5,611 nt of DNA from NORP240 sp942492445 (GCA_942492445.1 CALOEW010000070.1:1-5611), one strand, 5' to 3'. Positions 1-5,521 are shown, counted from the stretch's first letter. Made by a program: numbers and translations. Notes: generated by a model from the letters alone, not told the origin.

Positions 1-30
1 GCGTGACATGTAAATTCTCTGGAGAAAACA

Positions 31-495
31 ATGAAAAAAATTACGATGACTCTGATTTCCATGGCGATTTTAGCCTTCACCGGTGTAACAAGTGCGCAGC
101 AGGCACCGGCTCCCTGTGGCCCGGCTGACCATTTGTCGGCTGAATTTTCGGTCAACGTGGCCGATGACGCCCGTTGTTTCGAACTGCGTATGTACACCGC
201 GCAACCGGACGAAAATGGACAACACGGCATAGACGAGTTGCATCAGCGGTTCCGGGAGCAGGAAGTAGCGATTTTCGAGCGCCTTGGCGCCGAGGTAATC
301 GCAGTCTGGCAAAGACTGGACGATCCCAACACGCTGGTCTGGATGCTGGCTTATCGTGACCGTGAACACAGAACCGAGGTGTGGAACGCATTCCGCACCG
401 ATCCTGAGTGGCTGGCATTACTGGAAAAATACCCGGTACGAGTGTCCGCCGAGGTCTACATGATGAGCAACACAGGCTACTCCAACCTGAAGTAA
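31..495 (+). CDS. Secreted NIPSNAP-domain protein
   Basis: A 154-residue protein with a clear N-terminal signal peptide: charged MKK, a hydrophobic stretch at about residues 7-19, and a likely signal peptidase I site after TSA (residue 22). Residues about 48-144 match the NIPSNAP fold (a dimeric alpha/beta-barrel, ferredoxin-like). They open with FELRMYTAQP, continue through a helix with F80s-type hydrophobics and the IFERLGAEVIAVW strand, and end with the family signature AFRTDPEW at about 120-127. The family is small and mostly of unknown biochemical role, so no reaction is assigned. Export to the periplasm is inferred from the signal peptide. Two cysteines (29 and 49) remain in the mature protein and could pair. 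The ATG start is supported by GGAG at 21-24, six bases upstream. A weak hairpin terminator follows, so the gene probably ends its transcript. The gene call is firm and the molecular role is not. Confidence 0.88.
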   Translation: MKKITMTLISMAILAFTGVTSAQQAPAPCGPADHLSAEFSVNVADDARCFELRMYTAQPDENGQHGIDELHQRFREQEVAIFERLGAEVIAVWQRLDDPNTLVWMLAYRDREHRTEVWNAFRTDPEWLALLEKYPVRVSAEVYMMSNTGYSNLK

Positions 496-509
496 AAGTC
501 TGATCCCGC

Positions 510-539
510 GCAGGACCTCCCGTTGCCGGGAAGTCCTGC
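510..539 (+). terminator. Hairpin after the NIPSNAP gene, possible terminator
   Basis: Arms 510-522 and 527-539 are complementary over 13 positions with one C-A mismatch (517/532) and a TTGC loop. The hairpin begins 14 bases after the stop codon. The following tract (CTTCATC) is poor in T, so it is a weak intrinsic terminator at best, or an RNA 3'-end stabiliser. Confidence 0.5.
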
Positions 540-625
540 CTTCATCGGGAGATCTGTCAGGCGCCGCCTTACCGCTGACGCGCCAGTCAAGGGAATGGTC
601 CTTCTCTGCGAGGAAGCCCATGTGA

Positions 626-805
626 TTGTACGCATTCTGTTCCGGAAACCTCCCCTTCACCGCAGTACTGTTCGTCCTCCTCATCGGCATGTGGCCGGAT
701 GTGGCCGGAGCGCATACGGATACCGGTCTCTACCTGGCCCCGGGAACGGGTTGCACCGAAGCTCACCATGGAACCTCCATCCCGGACATTGCTGTACATG
801 GATAA
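626..805 (+). CDS. Possible short secreted peptide or 5' part of a broken gene
   Basis: This frame encodes 59 residues from a TTG codon, which directly follows an in-frame TGA (623-625). AGGA at 611-614 lies 11 bases upstream, a poor spacing. Residues about 8-28 (LPFTAVLFVLLIGMWPDVAGA) resemble a signal peptide with an AGA cleavage site, followed by HTDTGLYLAPGTGC. I recognise no family. The frame stops at 803-805 just inside the next short frame (ATG at 798). The duplicated ATGTGGCCGG at 689-708 lies within it. Removing one copy would fuse the hydrophobic N-terminus to the frame ending at 959. It may be chance, a real small exported protein, or a decayed gene. Confidence 0.22.
   Translation: MYAFCSGNLPFTAVLFVLLIGMWPDVAGAHTDTGLYLAPGTGCTEAHHGTSIPDIAVHG
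689..708 (+). repeat. 10-bp perfect tandem duplication
   Basis: ATGTGGCCGG occurs twice in direct succession (689-698 and 699-708). Ten is not a multiple of three, so the duplication shifts any reading frame that crosses it. Confidence 0.9.
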
Positions 806-959
806 CAACAATCTTATGCCTTCCAATACATTGGGGGTAATTCGCTGGAATGCATTAGGAAGTGAAGTCTTTGAACAAATGGATATGGATTCACTGAGGG
901 AGTTCACCGCCATCATCAATCGTGTGAACTCCATGACCATGGCCGAGCTACATGGTTAA
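798..959 (+). CDS. Possible small hypothetical protein (53 aa)
   Basis: This frame encodes 53 residues from ATG 798, and the frame stays open back to about 699. The composition is protein-like: residues about 14-45 (GVIRWNALGSEVFEQMDMD and the following helix-prone SLREFTAIINRVNS) could form amphipathic helices. No Shine-Dalgarno sequence sits before ATG 798. The start overlaps the stop of the previous short frame by eight bases, which would allow coupled translation if both were real. No family is recognised. A helical C-terminal tail of a larger degraded protein is another reading. Confidence 0.22.
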   Translation: MDNNNLMPSNTLGVIRWNALGSEVFEQMDMDSLREFTAIINRVNSMTMAELHG

Positions 960-1039
960 AATTCTCGACCTCCGGACAGTCGCGGAATGTTGCAGAGGAC
1001 GCAGCGTTATCTCGCAAATTGAAAACAACGAGGATTAGC

Positions 1040-1942
1040 ATGAATACTGACAAAGATCTGCTGGAAAAGGTTTTCGTAATTACCGGGGGTAACAGTGGCA
1101 TAGGCTTTGTGTCGGCGTGTAACTTCGCCCGTCGCGGAGCCACAGTGCTTCTCCTGTGTCGCAATCAATCCCGGGGTGAGGCGGCGGTGGAGGCCATCAG
1201 AACCCGGACCGGTAATGACAAAGTACACCTGTACCTCGCGGATTTCAGCCTGCTCGCCAGTGTTGCCAGTACTGCAAGCAGGTTTCGATAGAGTTTTCCC
1301 AGTATCGATGTGCTGTGCGTCAATGCGGGAGGTGCCAATTCGAAGCGCCAGGTTACCGATGAGGGTTTTGAATTAACTTTCGCTGCCAATCACCTGGGAG
1401 GGTTCCTTCTTACCCAGTTGTTGTTGCCGTCTCTGTTGAACGCTGCACAAAGCGATCAGGCCCGGATAGTGTTCACCAGTTCTCTGGGCCACAAGAGCAG
1501 CCCCCTGGACTTTGACGACCTGAATATGTCCAAAGGCTACAGTGGCCTGAAGGCTTACGGGCGTTCCAAGCTGATGAACCTGCTGACGGCTCGAGAGCTG
1601 GACCGGCGCTTTCGTGATCTGCAGATCGTCGCCAGTTCATTTCACCCTGGCGCCGTGCGCACGCCCATCTGGTCCAAGGGAGGGACTTCCGGCAGACTTC
1701 TGGGAGCGCTGTTGTATCCGTTCATGATCAGCACGGAGAAAGGTGCGGACACCATGATCTGGCTCGCCAGTTCGGCAGATGAACAGGCGCGCCACGCAGA
1801 GGGGCACTATTTTTTCAAGCGCAGGAAAGCCTCCGTCGCACCATTCGCCTCCGACGAGGCGGCAGCCAGGCTCTGGCAAGTCAGCATGGAACTGGTGCGG
1901 CCCTATCTTGAGCAAGCCGTGCCCGTAGAGGCAGCACACTGA
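1040..1942 (+). pseudogene. Short-chain dehydrogenase/reductase interrupted by an in-frame amber codon
   Basis: Read through, the frame is 300 codons, a normal length for a retinol-dehydrogenase-like classical/extended SDR, an NAD(P)-dependent oxidoreductase. The Rossmann motif TGGNSGIG spans residues 15-22, the acidic adenine-pocket region LADFS ends near 70, and the structural motif VNAGG begins at 94. NHLGGF is near 118, catalytic Ser is S147/S148 (FTSSLGH), the YxxxK pair is Y173/K177 (AYGRSK), and HPGAVRTP follows. Codon 84 is TAG (1289-1291), between ASRFR and SFPSIDVL. Both sides are in one frame, so this is a single-base nonsense event (CAG to TAG fits) and not an indel. Start ATG 1040 has CGAGGA at 1029-1034. 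The upstream piece lacks the catalytic residues. Re-initiation at GTG 1310 would give a protein without the cofactor loop. The substrate is unknown. A sequencing error is possible, in which case the gene is intact. Confidence 0.82.
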
Positions 1943-2068
1943 TCCAGGGGGATCATCCCGATGTGTACACCATTGGGCTGGACAACAACCGGTTTCGAAG
2001 ATAACTTGACCCGGTTACATTGAGTTTGCCAGTGCGAGGCAAGGCTGGCTGATTGCATTGACTGGAGA

Positions 2069-2074
2069 AGAGGA
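2069..2074 (+). promoter_or_regulatory. Ribosome binding site setting a GTG start
   Basis: AGAGGA lies seven bases before GTG 2082 and only four before TTG 2079. It favours the GTG start for the sulfotransferase-family gene over TTG 2058 or 2079. Confidence 0.6.
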
Positions 2075-2081
2075 ATCATTG

Positions 2082-2765
2082 GTGGCATTGAAAGTTATCG
2101 GCGCAGGTTTCGGACGAACCGGTACGGCTTCCCTGAAAATTGCACTTGAAAGGCTTCTTGGCGGGCCCTGCTATCACATGAGCGAAGTGCTGGGGAACCC
2201 CGGGCACGTCGATTTGTGGCTGGATGCAGCAGCCGGCAAACCGGACTGGGAAGCCATCTTCGGCGGCTATGTCGCATCGGTGGATTACCCGGCGTGCAGC
2301 TTCTGGAGACAACTGGCGGATGCCTATCCCGATGCCAGAATTCTACTTTCTGTGCGTGATGCGGAGCGTTGGTTTCAGTCGACACAGGAAACGATTTTCA
2401 GCACTACATTGCAGTCGCTTTATGCAGGGACCCGGTGGGGTCGCATGATCAAAGCGACGATCGATGACAAGCTGGGTGCCCGCTTGAATGATCATGACGC
2501 CCTGGTCGCTGCATTCACAGCGCACAATGCCGCGGTAAGCAACGCGTTTGATCCGGATCGCCTCCTGGTTTACGAAGTAAGCCAGGGATGGGCCCCGCTT
2601 TGCAAGTTTCTCGACTGTGAACAACCCGAGGAAGAATTCCCTTATGTGAATTCCAAGGACGAGTTTACAGCAGTATTCGACCTGCTCCGGTCACCCGTAG
2701 GTGAGCGGGTTATGAACGGGGAAGGCATCGAAGAGCAGAAGCTTCACGACGATATGTTCAAATAG
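2082..2765 (+). CDS. Sulfotransferase family protein (Sulfotransfer_4 type)
   Basis: From GTG 2082 the protein is 227 residues, within the usual size for this P-loop sulfotransferase-like family. Residues 4-19 (KVIGAGFGRTGTASLK) form the N-terminal beta strand and the phosphosulfate-binding loop expected to grip the 5'-phosphate of PAPS. VDYPACSFWRQLADAYPDA at about 67-85 is the family's conserved middle block. ILLSVRDAERWFQST at about 87-101 supplies R92 and S100, which match the 3'-phosphate-binding Arg/Ser pair. These proteins are thought to transfer sulfate from PAPS to a hydroxyl or amine acceptor. The acceptor for this bacterial group is not established, and none can be read here. No signal peptide is seen, so it should be cytoplasmic. 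The 139-base gap from the dehydrogenase argues against tight coupling. Its 3' end converges on the leftward selenoprotein gene, 75 bases away. Confidence 0.88.
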   Translation: MALKVIGAGFGRTGTASLKIALERLLGGPCYHMSEVLGNPGHVDLWLDAAAGKPDWEAIFGGYVASVDYPACSFWRQLADAYPDARILLSVRDAERWFQSTQETIFSTTLQSLYAGTRWGRMIKATIDDKLGARLNDHDALVAAFTAHNAAVSNAFDPDRLLVYEVSQGWAPLCKFLDCEQPEEEFPYVNSKDEFTAVFDLLRSPVGERVMNGEGIEEQKLHDDMFK

Positions 2766-2840
2766 AACTGCCACAAACCATTGACTTCATACCGCGAAGT
2801 GCAGTGACAGACAATCAGAGAATTCCTTGCAGCCTCCGGA

Positions 2841-3719
2841 TTAATCGATCATGGGGGCCCGGGTCGTGCCATTGACCTTTGCCTGTTTCTGTTGCCGGCG
2901 CCGCTGCTCCCCCTTGCGCATCAGGGCATCCCTATTGCTGTCATCCACGCGGGCATACCGGTCCCGCCAGGATTGATCCTCACTCCATTGGTACGGTGCG
3001 GTTGCAGTTGTACGGGGCCGTGTTGCAGAGTCGAAAAGGGACAGTGCCTGACCCACGATGGCAAGTTGCATCGATCGGTCGTCGGGTTTGCCGCAGGGAT
3101 TGCCAAGAGGAAAATCCACAAAGTAAAAACGGGGTACGCCACAATGCTCGACGATGTCCCTGGCAGAGCCAAGCACTACTGAAGGTATTCCGGCGGTTTC
3201 CAGATGACGGGCGACCAGACTCACGGTCTGGTGACATACGGGTCACAATGGCACCAGCAACGCGATGTCGACCCGATCCTGTCGGCACAACTCCAATATC
3301 CTGGGTGCATCTGTTTCCATCGTGGTGCGCTTGCTGTATTCGGTGGGCACACACAAAAAGCGCGGACCCAGGCTCCCCACAATCTTGGCTTCCACCAGCC
3401 TGCGTACCTGTTCAACCGGGAGGAACGTGGCTACATCCCGGGTGTGGGTATTGTCCTTATCCCAGGAAAGGTGCCCGGTATGAAGGACATCCGGCACCGG
3501 TTCAACGGGTAGCGCTTCCACCTTCCGATCCTCACGGCCCTCGCTCCATGCCGGCGCGGCGGTGGTGATAAGAGCCAGTTTCGACTCGCCAGGAGAGCGG
3601 GCGGGCCTGGTGAATGGCACCGACTCGAAGTGGGCCCATTGGTAGTCACGGTCATAGCCCTGCGCCCGATAATACAGGCGGGTACGCTCCATGTAGTCGA
3701 TCGCCTTGTTATGGTTCAT
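2841..3719 (-). CDS. Glycine/sarcosine/betaine/D-proline reductase selenoprotein B family protein, Sec159
   Basis: One 292-residue protein, read through TGA at 3245-3243 as selenocysteine. Residues 1-158 carry the family block HTGHLSWDKDNTHTRD (80-95), FLPVEQVRRLVE and VDIALLVPL. After Sec159 comes PVCHQTVSLVARHLETAGIP, then FVDFPLGNPCGKP (200-212). Cysteine homologues have a C at the Sec position, giving CxxC; here it is UxxC (U159, C162), a thiol/selenol redox pair. A SECIS-like hairpin follows the TGA. Start ATG 3719 has GAAGGA at 3731-3726, six bases upstream. Classical GrdB and PrdB are large selenoprotein subunits of clostridial amino-acid reductase complexes. This stand-alone copy has no GrdA/GrdC/PrdA partner here, so a general selenol-dependent reductase is a safer guess than amino-acid fermentation. 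The C-terminus is basic and Gln-rich (about 265-281). No signal peptide or membrane segment is seen, so it is probably cytoplasmic. Confidence 0.87.
3214..3245 (-). promoter_or_regulatory. Bacterial SECIS element directing Sec insertion at the TGA codon
   Basis: On the minus strand the TGA (3245-3243) is followed after ten bases by ACCAGAC (3220-3214 read on the plus strand as its partner arms 3226-3232 and 3214-3220), loop CGTGA (3225-3221), and GTCTGGT. The seven-base arms pair perfectly. The loop is five bases with G at its second position, about 19 bases after the TGA. Bacterial SECIS elements bound by SelB usually have a short apical loop with G in the first two positions, 16-37 bases after the UGA, inside the coding region. 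All these conditions are met. Confidence 0.82.
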
Positions 3720-3725
3720 AAAGGT

Positions 3726-3731
3726 TCCTTC
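3726..3731 (-). promoter_or_regulatory. Ribosome binding site of the selenoprotein gene
   Basis: GAAGGA on the minus strand lies six bases before ATG 3719. It supports this start and shows that the frame ending at the TGA is translated from its own site. Confidence 0.65.
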
Positions 3732-3771
3732 AAGGTCGGAATTATTGATGAGGAGGTTATTCTGACACCAA

Positions 3772-3825
3772 GGAAAACCCTGATTAACTATCGCAGTGCG
3801 ATCCGGCAGTTAATCAGGGTTTTCC
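3772..3825. repeat. 18-bp perfect inverted repeat with nested hairpin
   Basis: GGAAAACCCTGATTAACT (3772-3789) is the exact reverse complement of 3808-3825. The 18-base loop contains a second short hairpin, ATCGC-AGT-GCGAT (3790-3802). Each arm carries CCC/GGG next to AAAA/TTTT, so an RNA from either strand ends the stem with GGG-TTTT. This fits a bidirectional Rho-independent terminator between the membrane-protein gene and the selenoprotein gene. The perfect symmetry also suits a small palindromic mobile unit (REP/MITE-like). The sequence does not decide between them. Confidence 0.8.
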
Positions 3826-3842
3826 GGGCCTTTCGAAAACCC
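3817..3842. repeat. Alternative 8-bp inverted repeat overlapping the large palindrome
   Basis: GGGTTTTC (3817-3824) pairs with GAAAACCC (3835-3842) across a ten-base loop. It reuses the right arm of the larger palindrome, so the two structures cannot form together. Confidence 0.55.
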
Positions 3843-3958
3843 CTTGCAAACCCTGGGGTTACACACACGCTGTCATCAAGCCAGGATAGCGCAATTCGGC
3901 TGTGGCCCCAAAATCGGCTTGACCAGAGAGTGGACACTGTCCCCGGCCCGGCAGCCCG

Positions 3959-3991
3959 ATATTGCCTCAACAGCCGGTGGTCAGGCAATAT
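3959..3991 (-). terminator. 9-bp perfect inverted repeat after the membrane-protein gene
   Basis: ATATTGCCT (3959-3967) pairs with AGGCAATAT (3983-3991) across a 15-base loop. The hairpin begins 20 bases downstream of the stop codon of the leftward gene that ends at 4012. No T tract follows on the minus strand, so intrinsic termination is uncertain; RNA 3'-end protection is an alternative. Confidence 0.42.
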
Positions 3992-4011
3992 GAGGCGGAC
4001 AGACCGGTGAC

Positions 4012-4959
4012 TTACCTGTCTTCCAGCCAGGCCTCCAGCTGCAGGATAGTGGAGTCGAGCTCTGTCGGCAGAGAGACGGCACCGGTATCCCGGGACAGGC
4101 GTCGAAAAGTTGCGTCGGCCTGCTCGCGGCTGCTTGTCGGGGCCAACCGATAGGCTTCGGTCAGGTTTGTGGCCTGGTCCGACAACAGTGCAAGATCCGC
4201 GACTAATTCCGTTCCGCTTTCCGCTGACTGGCCGGCTGCCGGGGAGATGCCGGCTTCGCCCAGTGACCGATCGACGATTGTCAGAATGTCCTGAAGAGTC
4301 CGGCGGTCGACCGTGGGTGAATTATCTGCCGGCTGGCCCGGGGAGGGCAGGGCGGCGGCATCATTGTTGAGTGCAATCAGCAGGTCCTCCAGGCTGACTG
4401 GCGCACCTGCAGCCCCACTGCGGCCGGCCGTACTGGCGGACAGATCGGGCGCCGATGCTGCCGGTTCCCGCTGACTCAGAGACCTCGCCTGCCCGGCCTG
4501 CCGGACAGTTTCACGCGCCGAATCGGAACTGGCGACTGTGGCCGGGGACTGCTGAGGTCCGGGTTCCGGACCCGCAAGGTCCTGAAAAGTATCCAACGCC
4601 CGCGACGCTGCGGTTTCTTCAGCCAGCCTGTCGGACGGGACTTCGCCCGGCTCCCGGGCTGATTCCAGATTCGCAGGAACAGCCCGGCCGGATACATAAT
4701 CGGCAGTGTCGGAACGGGTGACAACCTGGATCGTTACCGAGACCGTGAGAACCACGACAGACAGCGCCCCCAGCGCGGTTTTCCAGCCACCCCACTGCCA
4801 TGTAGTACCGACCGGATCGGGATTCCCGGCATATTCTCTGGCCTTCAGACGCGACTGTTGCAGAATCCGGTCATCCAGTTGCTGAGGCGAACGGGGCACG
4901 TCGCCTGGCCGCAGCTGTTGTCTCTGATCATGCTGCGGGGCCGCTTTGTCAATCGGCAT
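4012..4959 (-). CDS. Single-pass membrane protein coupled to an ECF sigma factor, putative anti-sigma factor
   Basis: The protein is 315 residues from ATG 4959. This start has GGAGG at 4970-4966 and overlaps the sigma gene's end by 11 bases, whereas the open frame upstream lies inside the sigma gene. An N-terminal cytoplasmic part (1-58, with the helical stretch LDDRILQQSRLKAR at about 28-41) is followed by one hydrophobic segment at about 59-81 (WKTALGALSVVVLTVSVTI). The rest is a long Ala/Ser/Pro/Gln-rich, probably periplasmic, part with helical blocks near the end. This topology and the gene position match membrane-anchored proteins that hold ECF sigma factors inactive. The usual zinc anti-sigma HxxxCxxC motif is absent; indeed no cysteine is seen. 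The anti-sigma role is inferred from context, and a sigma-coupled envelope protein of other function is possible. Confidence 0.8.
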   Translation of the reverse strand: MPIDKAAPQHDQRQQLRPGDVPRSPQQLDDRILQQSRLKAREYAGNPDPVGTTWQWGGWKTALGALSVVVLTVSVTIQVVTRSDTADYVSGRAVPANLESAREPGEVPSDRLAEETAASRALDTFQDLAGPEPGPQQSPATVASSDSARETVRQAGQARSLSQREPAASAPDLSASTAGRSGAAGAPVSLEDLLIALNNDAAALPSPGQPADNSPTVDRRTLQDILTIVDRSLGEAGISPAAGQSAESGTELVADLALLSDQATNLTEAYRLAPTSSREQADATFRRLSRDTGAVSLPTELDSTILQLEAWLEDR

Positions 4960-5521
4960 ATTGCACCTCCAGCAGGCTGCGCAATCGTTTATTGGCGTAG
5001 CGGATACGACTCTTGATGGTTTCCTCACTGCTGCCGGTCATTTCAGAAATTTCCTTTCTACTGAAGCCTTCCTCCTTGAGCAGGTAGGCCTGCTGCTGCT
5101 CCCTGGGGAGGCTTTCCAGCGCCATTAACAGATCCATCGCCAGTTCAGTGCTTCCTGGTGTGCCTGCGAATCCGCCGTCGAGACTGTCGGTAACAGGCCG
5201 GCCGTTGGCATCCTCTCGCACCATGGCTCCTTCGTGCCTGTTGCGCCGCCAGAAGTCCACCAGCTTACGGTGTGCGATTGCAAACAGGTATGTGCGGAAT
5301 TTCGCCGCACTCCGGTATTCCCGGGCGGAGTCGATCACTGCCAGCCAGGTTTCCTGGGCAATCTCCTCGATTATGCGCGGCTCCGCACAGGAACGATAGA
5401 GGTAGCCAAACAGGCCGTCCTTGTGCCGTCCATACAATATTTCGAACGCATGGGGATTTCCTCTGGCGAACTTCCGGTAAAGTGATTCATCGCTGGCCAG
5501 GTTGTGCAGGCTCATTCGCAT
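4949..5521 (-). CDS. ECF-type RNA polymerase sigma-70 family factor
   Basis: The protein is 190 residues, typical of extracytoplasmic-function sigma factors, which keep only regions 2 and 4. Region 2 spans about 24-93: AFEILYGRHKDGLFGYLYR, EIAQETWLAVI (core-binding and -10 elements), then KFRTYLFAIAHRKLVDFWRR. A linker runs to about 130. Region 4 spans about 133-184: ALESLPREQQQAYLLKEEGFSRKEISEMTGSSEETIKSRIRYANKRLRSLL, with the -35-binding helix-turn-helix at about 152-178. The protein should redirect RNA polymerase to a small regulon. Its inducing signal is unknown. The start is ATG 5521 or the nearby ATG 5515; neither has a good ribosome binding site. It overlaps the next gene by 11 bases, typical of a sigma/anti-sigma pair. 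No convincing autoregulated promoter could be fixed in the 90 bases upstream. Confidence 0.93.
   Translation of the reverse strand: MRMSLHNLASDESLYRKFARGNPHAFEILYGRHKDGLFGYLYRSCAEPRIIEEIAQETWLAVIDSAREYRSAAKFRTYLFAIAHRKLVDFWRRNRHEGAMVREDANGRPVTDSLDGGFAGTPGSTELAMDLLMALESLPREQQQAYLLKEEGFSRKEISEMTGSSEETIKSRIRYANKRLRSLLEVQYAD
4964..4970 (-). promoter_or_regulatory. Strong ribosome binding site inside the sigma gene's 3' end
   Basis: GGAGGTG on the minus strand (4970-4964), with the core GGAGG six bases from ATG 4959, lies within the last codons of the sigma factor gene. It fixes the start of the membrane-protein gene and supports translational coupling. Confidence 0.8.

Larger units (their letters stand above)
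496..1039. other. Spacer without a confident gene
   Basis: This stretch between the NIPSNAP gene and the dehydrogenase holds the hairpin at 510-539, a 10-bp tandem duplication at 689-708, and two short overlapping frames (626-805 and 798-959) listed separately. No frame shows a domain I recognise, and no tRNA or rRNA is apparent. The remaining rightward and leftward frames here overlap each other and look non-coding. It may be a degraded gene, a pair of small genes, or plain intergenic DNA. Confidence 0.5.
3720..4011. other. Repeat-rich spacer upstream of the selenoprotein gene
   Basis: No credible gene is seen in these 292 bases. The stretch holds the palindrome at 3772-3825, its overlapping 8-bp alternative, a GGACA-C-TGTCC palindrome (3932-3942) and the inverted repeat at 3959-3991. 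The phrases GGTTATTCTGACACCAA (3755-3771) and TGGACACTGTCCCCGG (3931-3946) resemble, from memory, short motifs dispersed in proteobacterial intergenic DNA near REP-associated transposases. That resemblance is a recollection and not a computed match. No transposase is present. Confidence 0.45.

Noticed and set aside
1289..1291. Pyrrolysine or selenocysteine at the amber codon of the dehydrogenase
   Set aside because: TAG is not a Sec codon, no pyrrolysine context is seen, and the site is a variable helix where a special residue has no expected role.
1940..1955. Six-pair hairpin TGATCC-AGGG-GGATCA at the dehydrogenase stop codon
   Set aside because: It is short, it overlaps the stop codon and no T tract follows, so it is not credible as a terminator.
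2058..2081. Upstream TTG starts for the sulfotransferase-family gene
   Set aside because: The extra residues would be encoded by the Shine-Dalgarno region itself (AGAGGA at 2069-2074). GTG 2082 gives the family-typical beginning ALKVIGAGFGRTGT.
2879..3568. Long rightward open frame (229 codons) opposite the selenoprotein gene
   Set aside because: It is rich in Pro/Arg/Cys/His with no recognisable domain, and it lies antisense to the well-supported leftward selenoprotein gene. It is a shadow frame.
3772..3825. Integron attC site or CRISPR repeat
   Set aside because: There is one palindrome only, with no spacer array, no attC core sites flanking it in the expected layout, and no integrase or Cas gene nearby.
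4960..5028. N-terminal extension of the membrane-protein gene to position 5028
   Set aside because: The extension lies inside the sigma factor gene. The ATG at 4959 has a strong ribosome binding site at an ideal distance and gives the usual short overlap.
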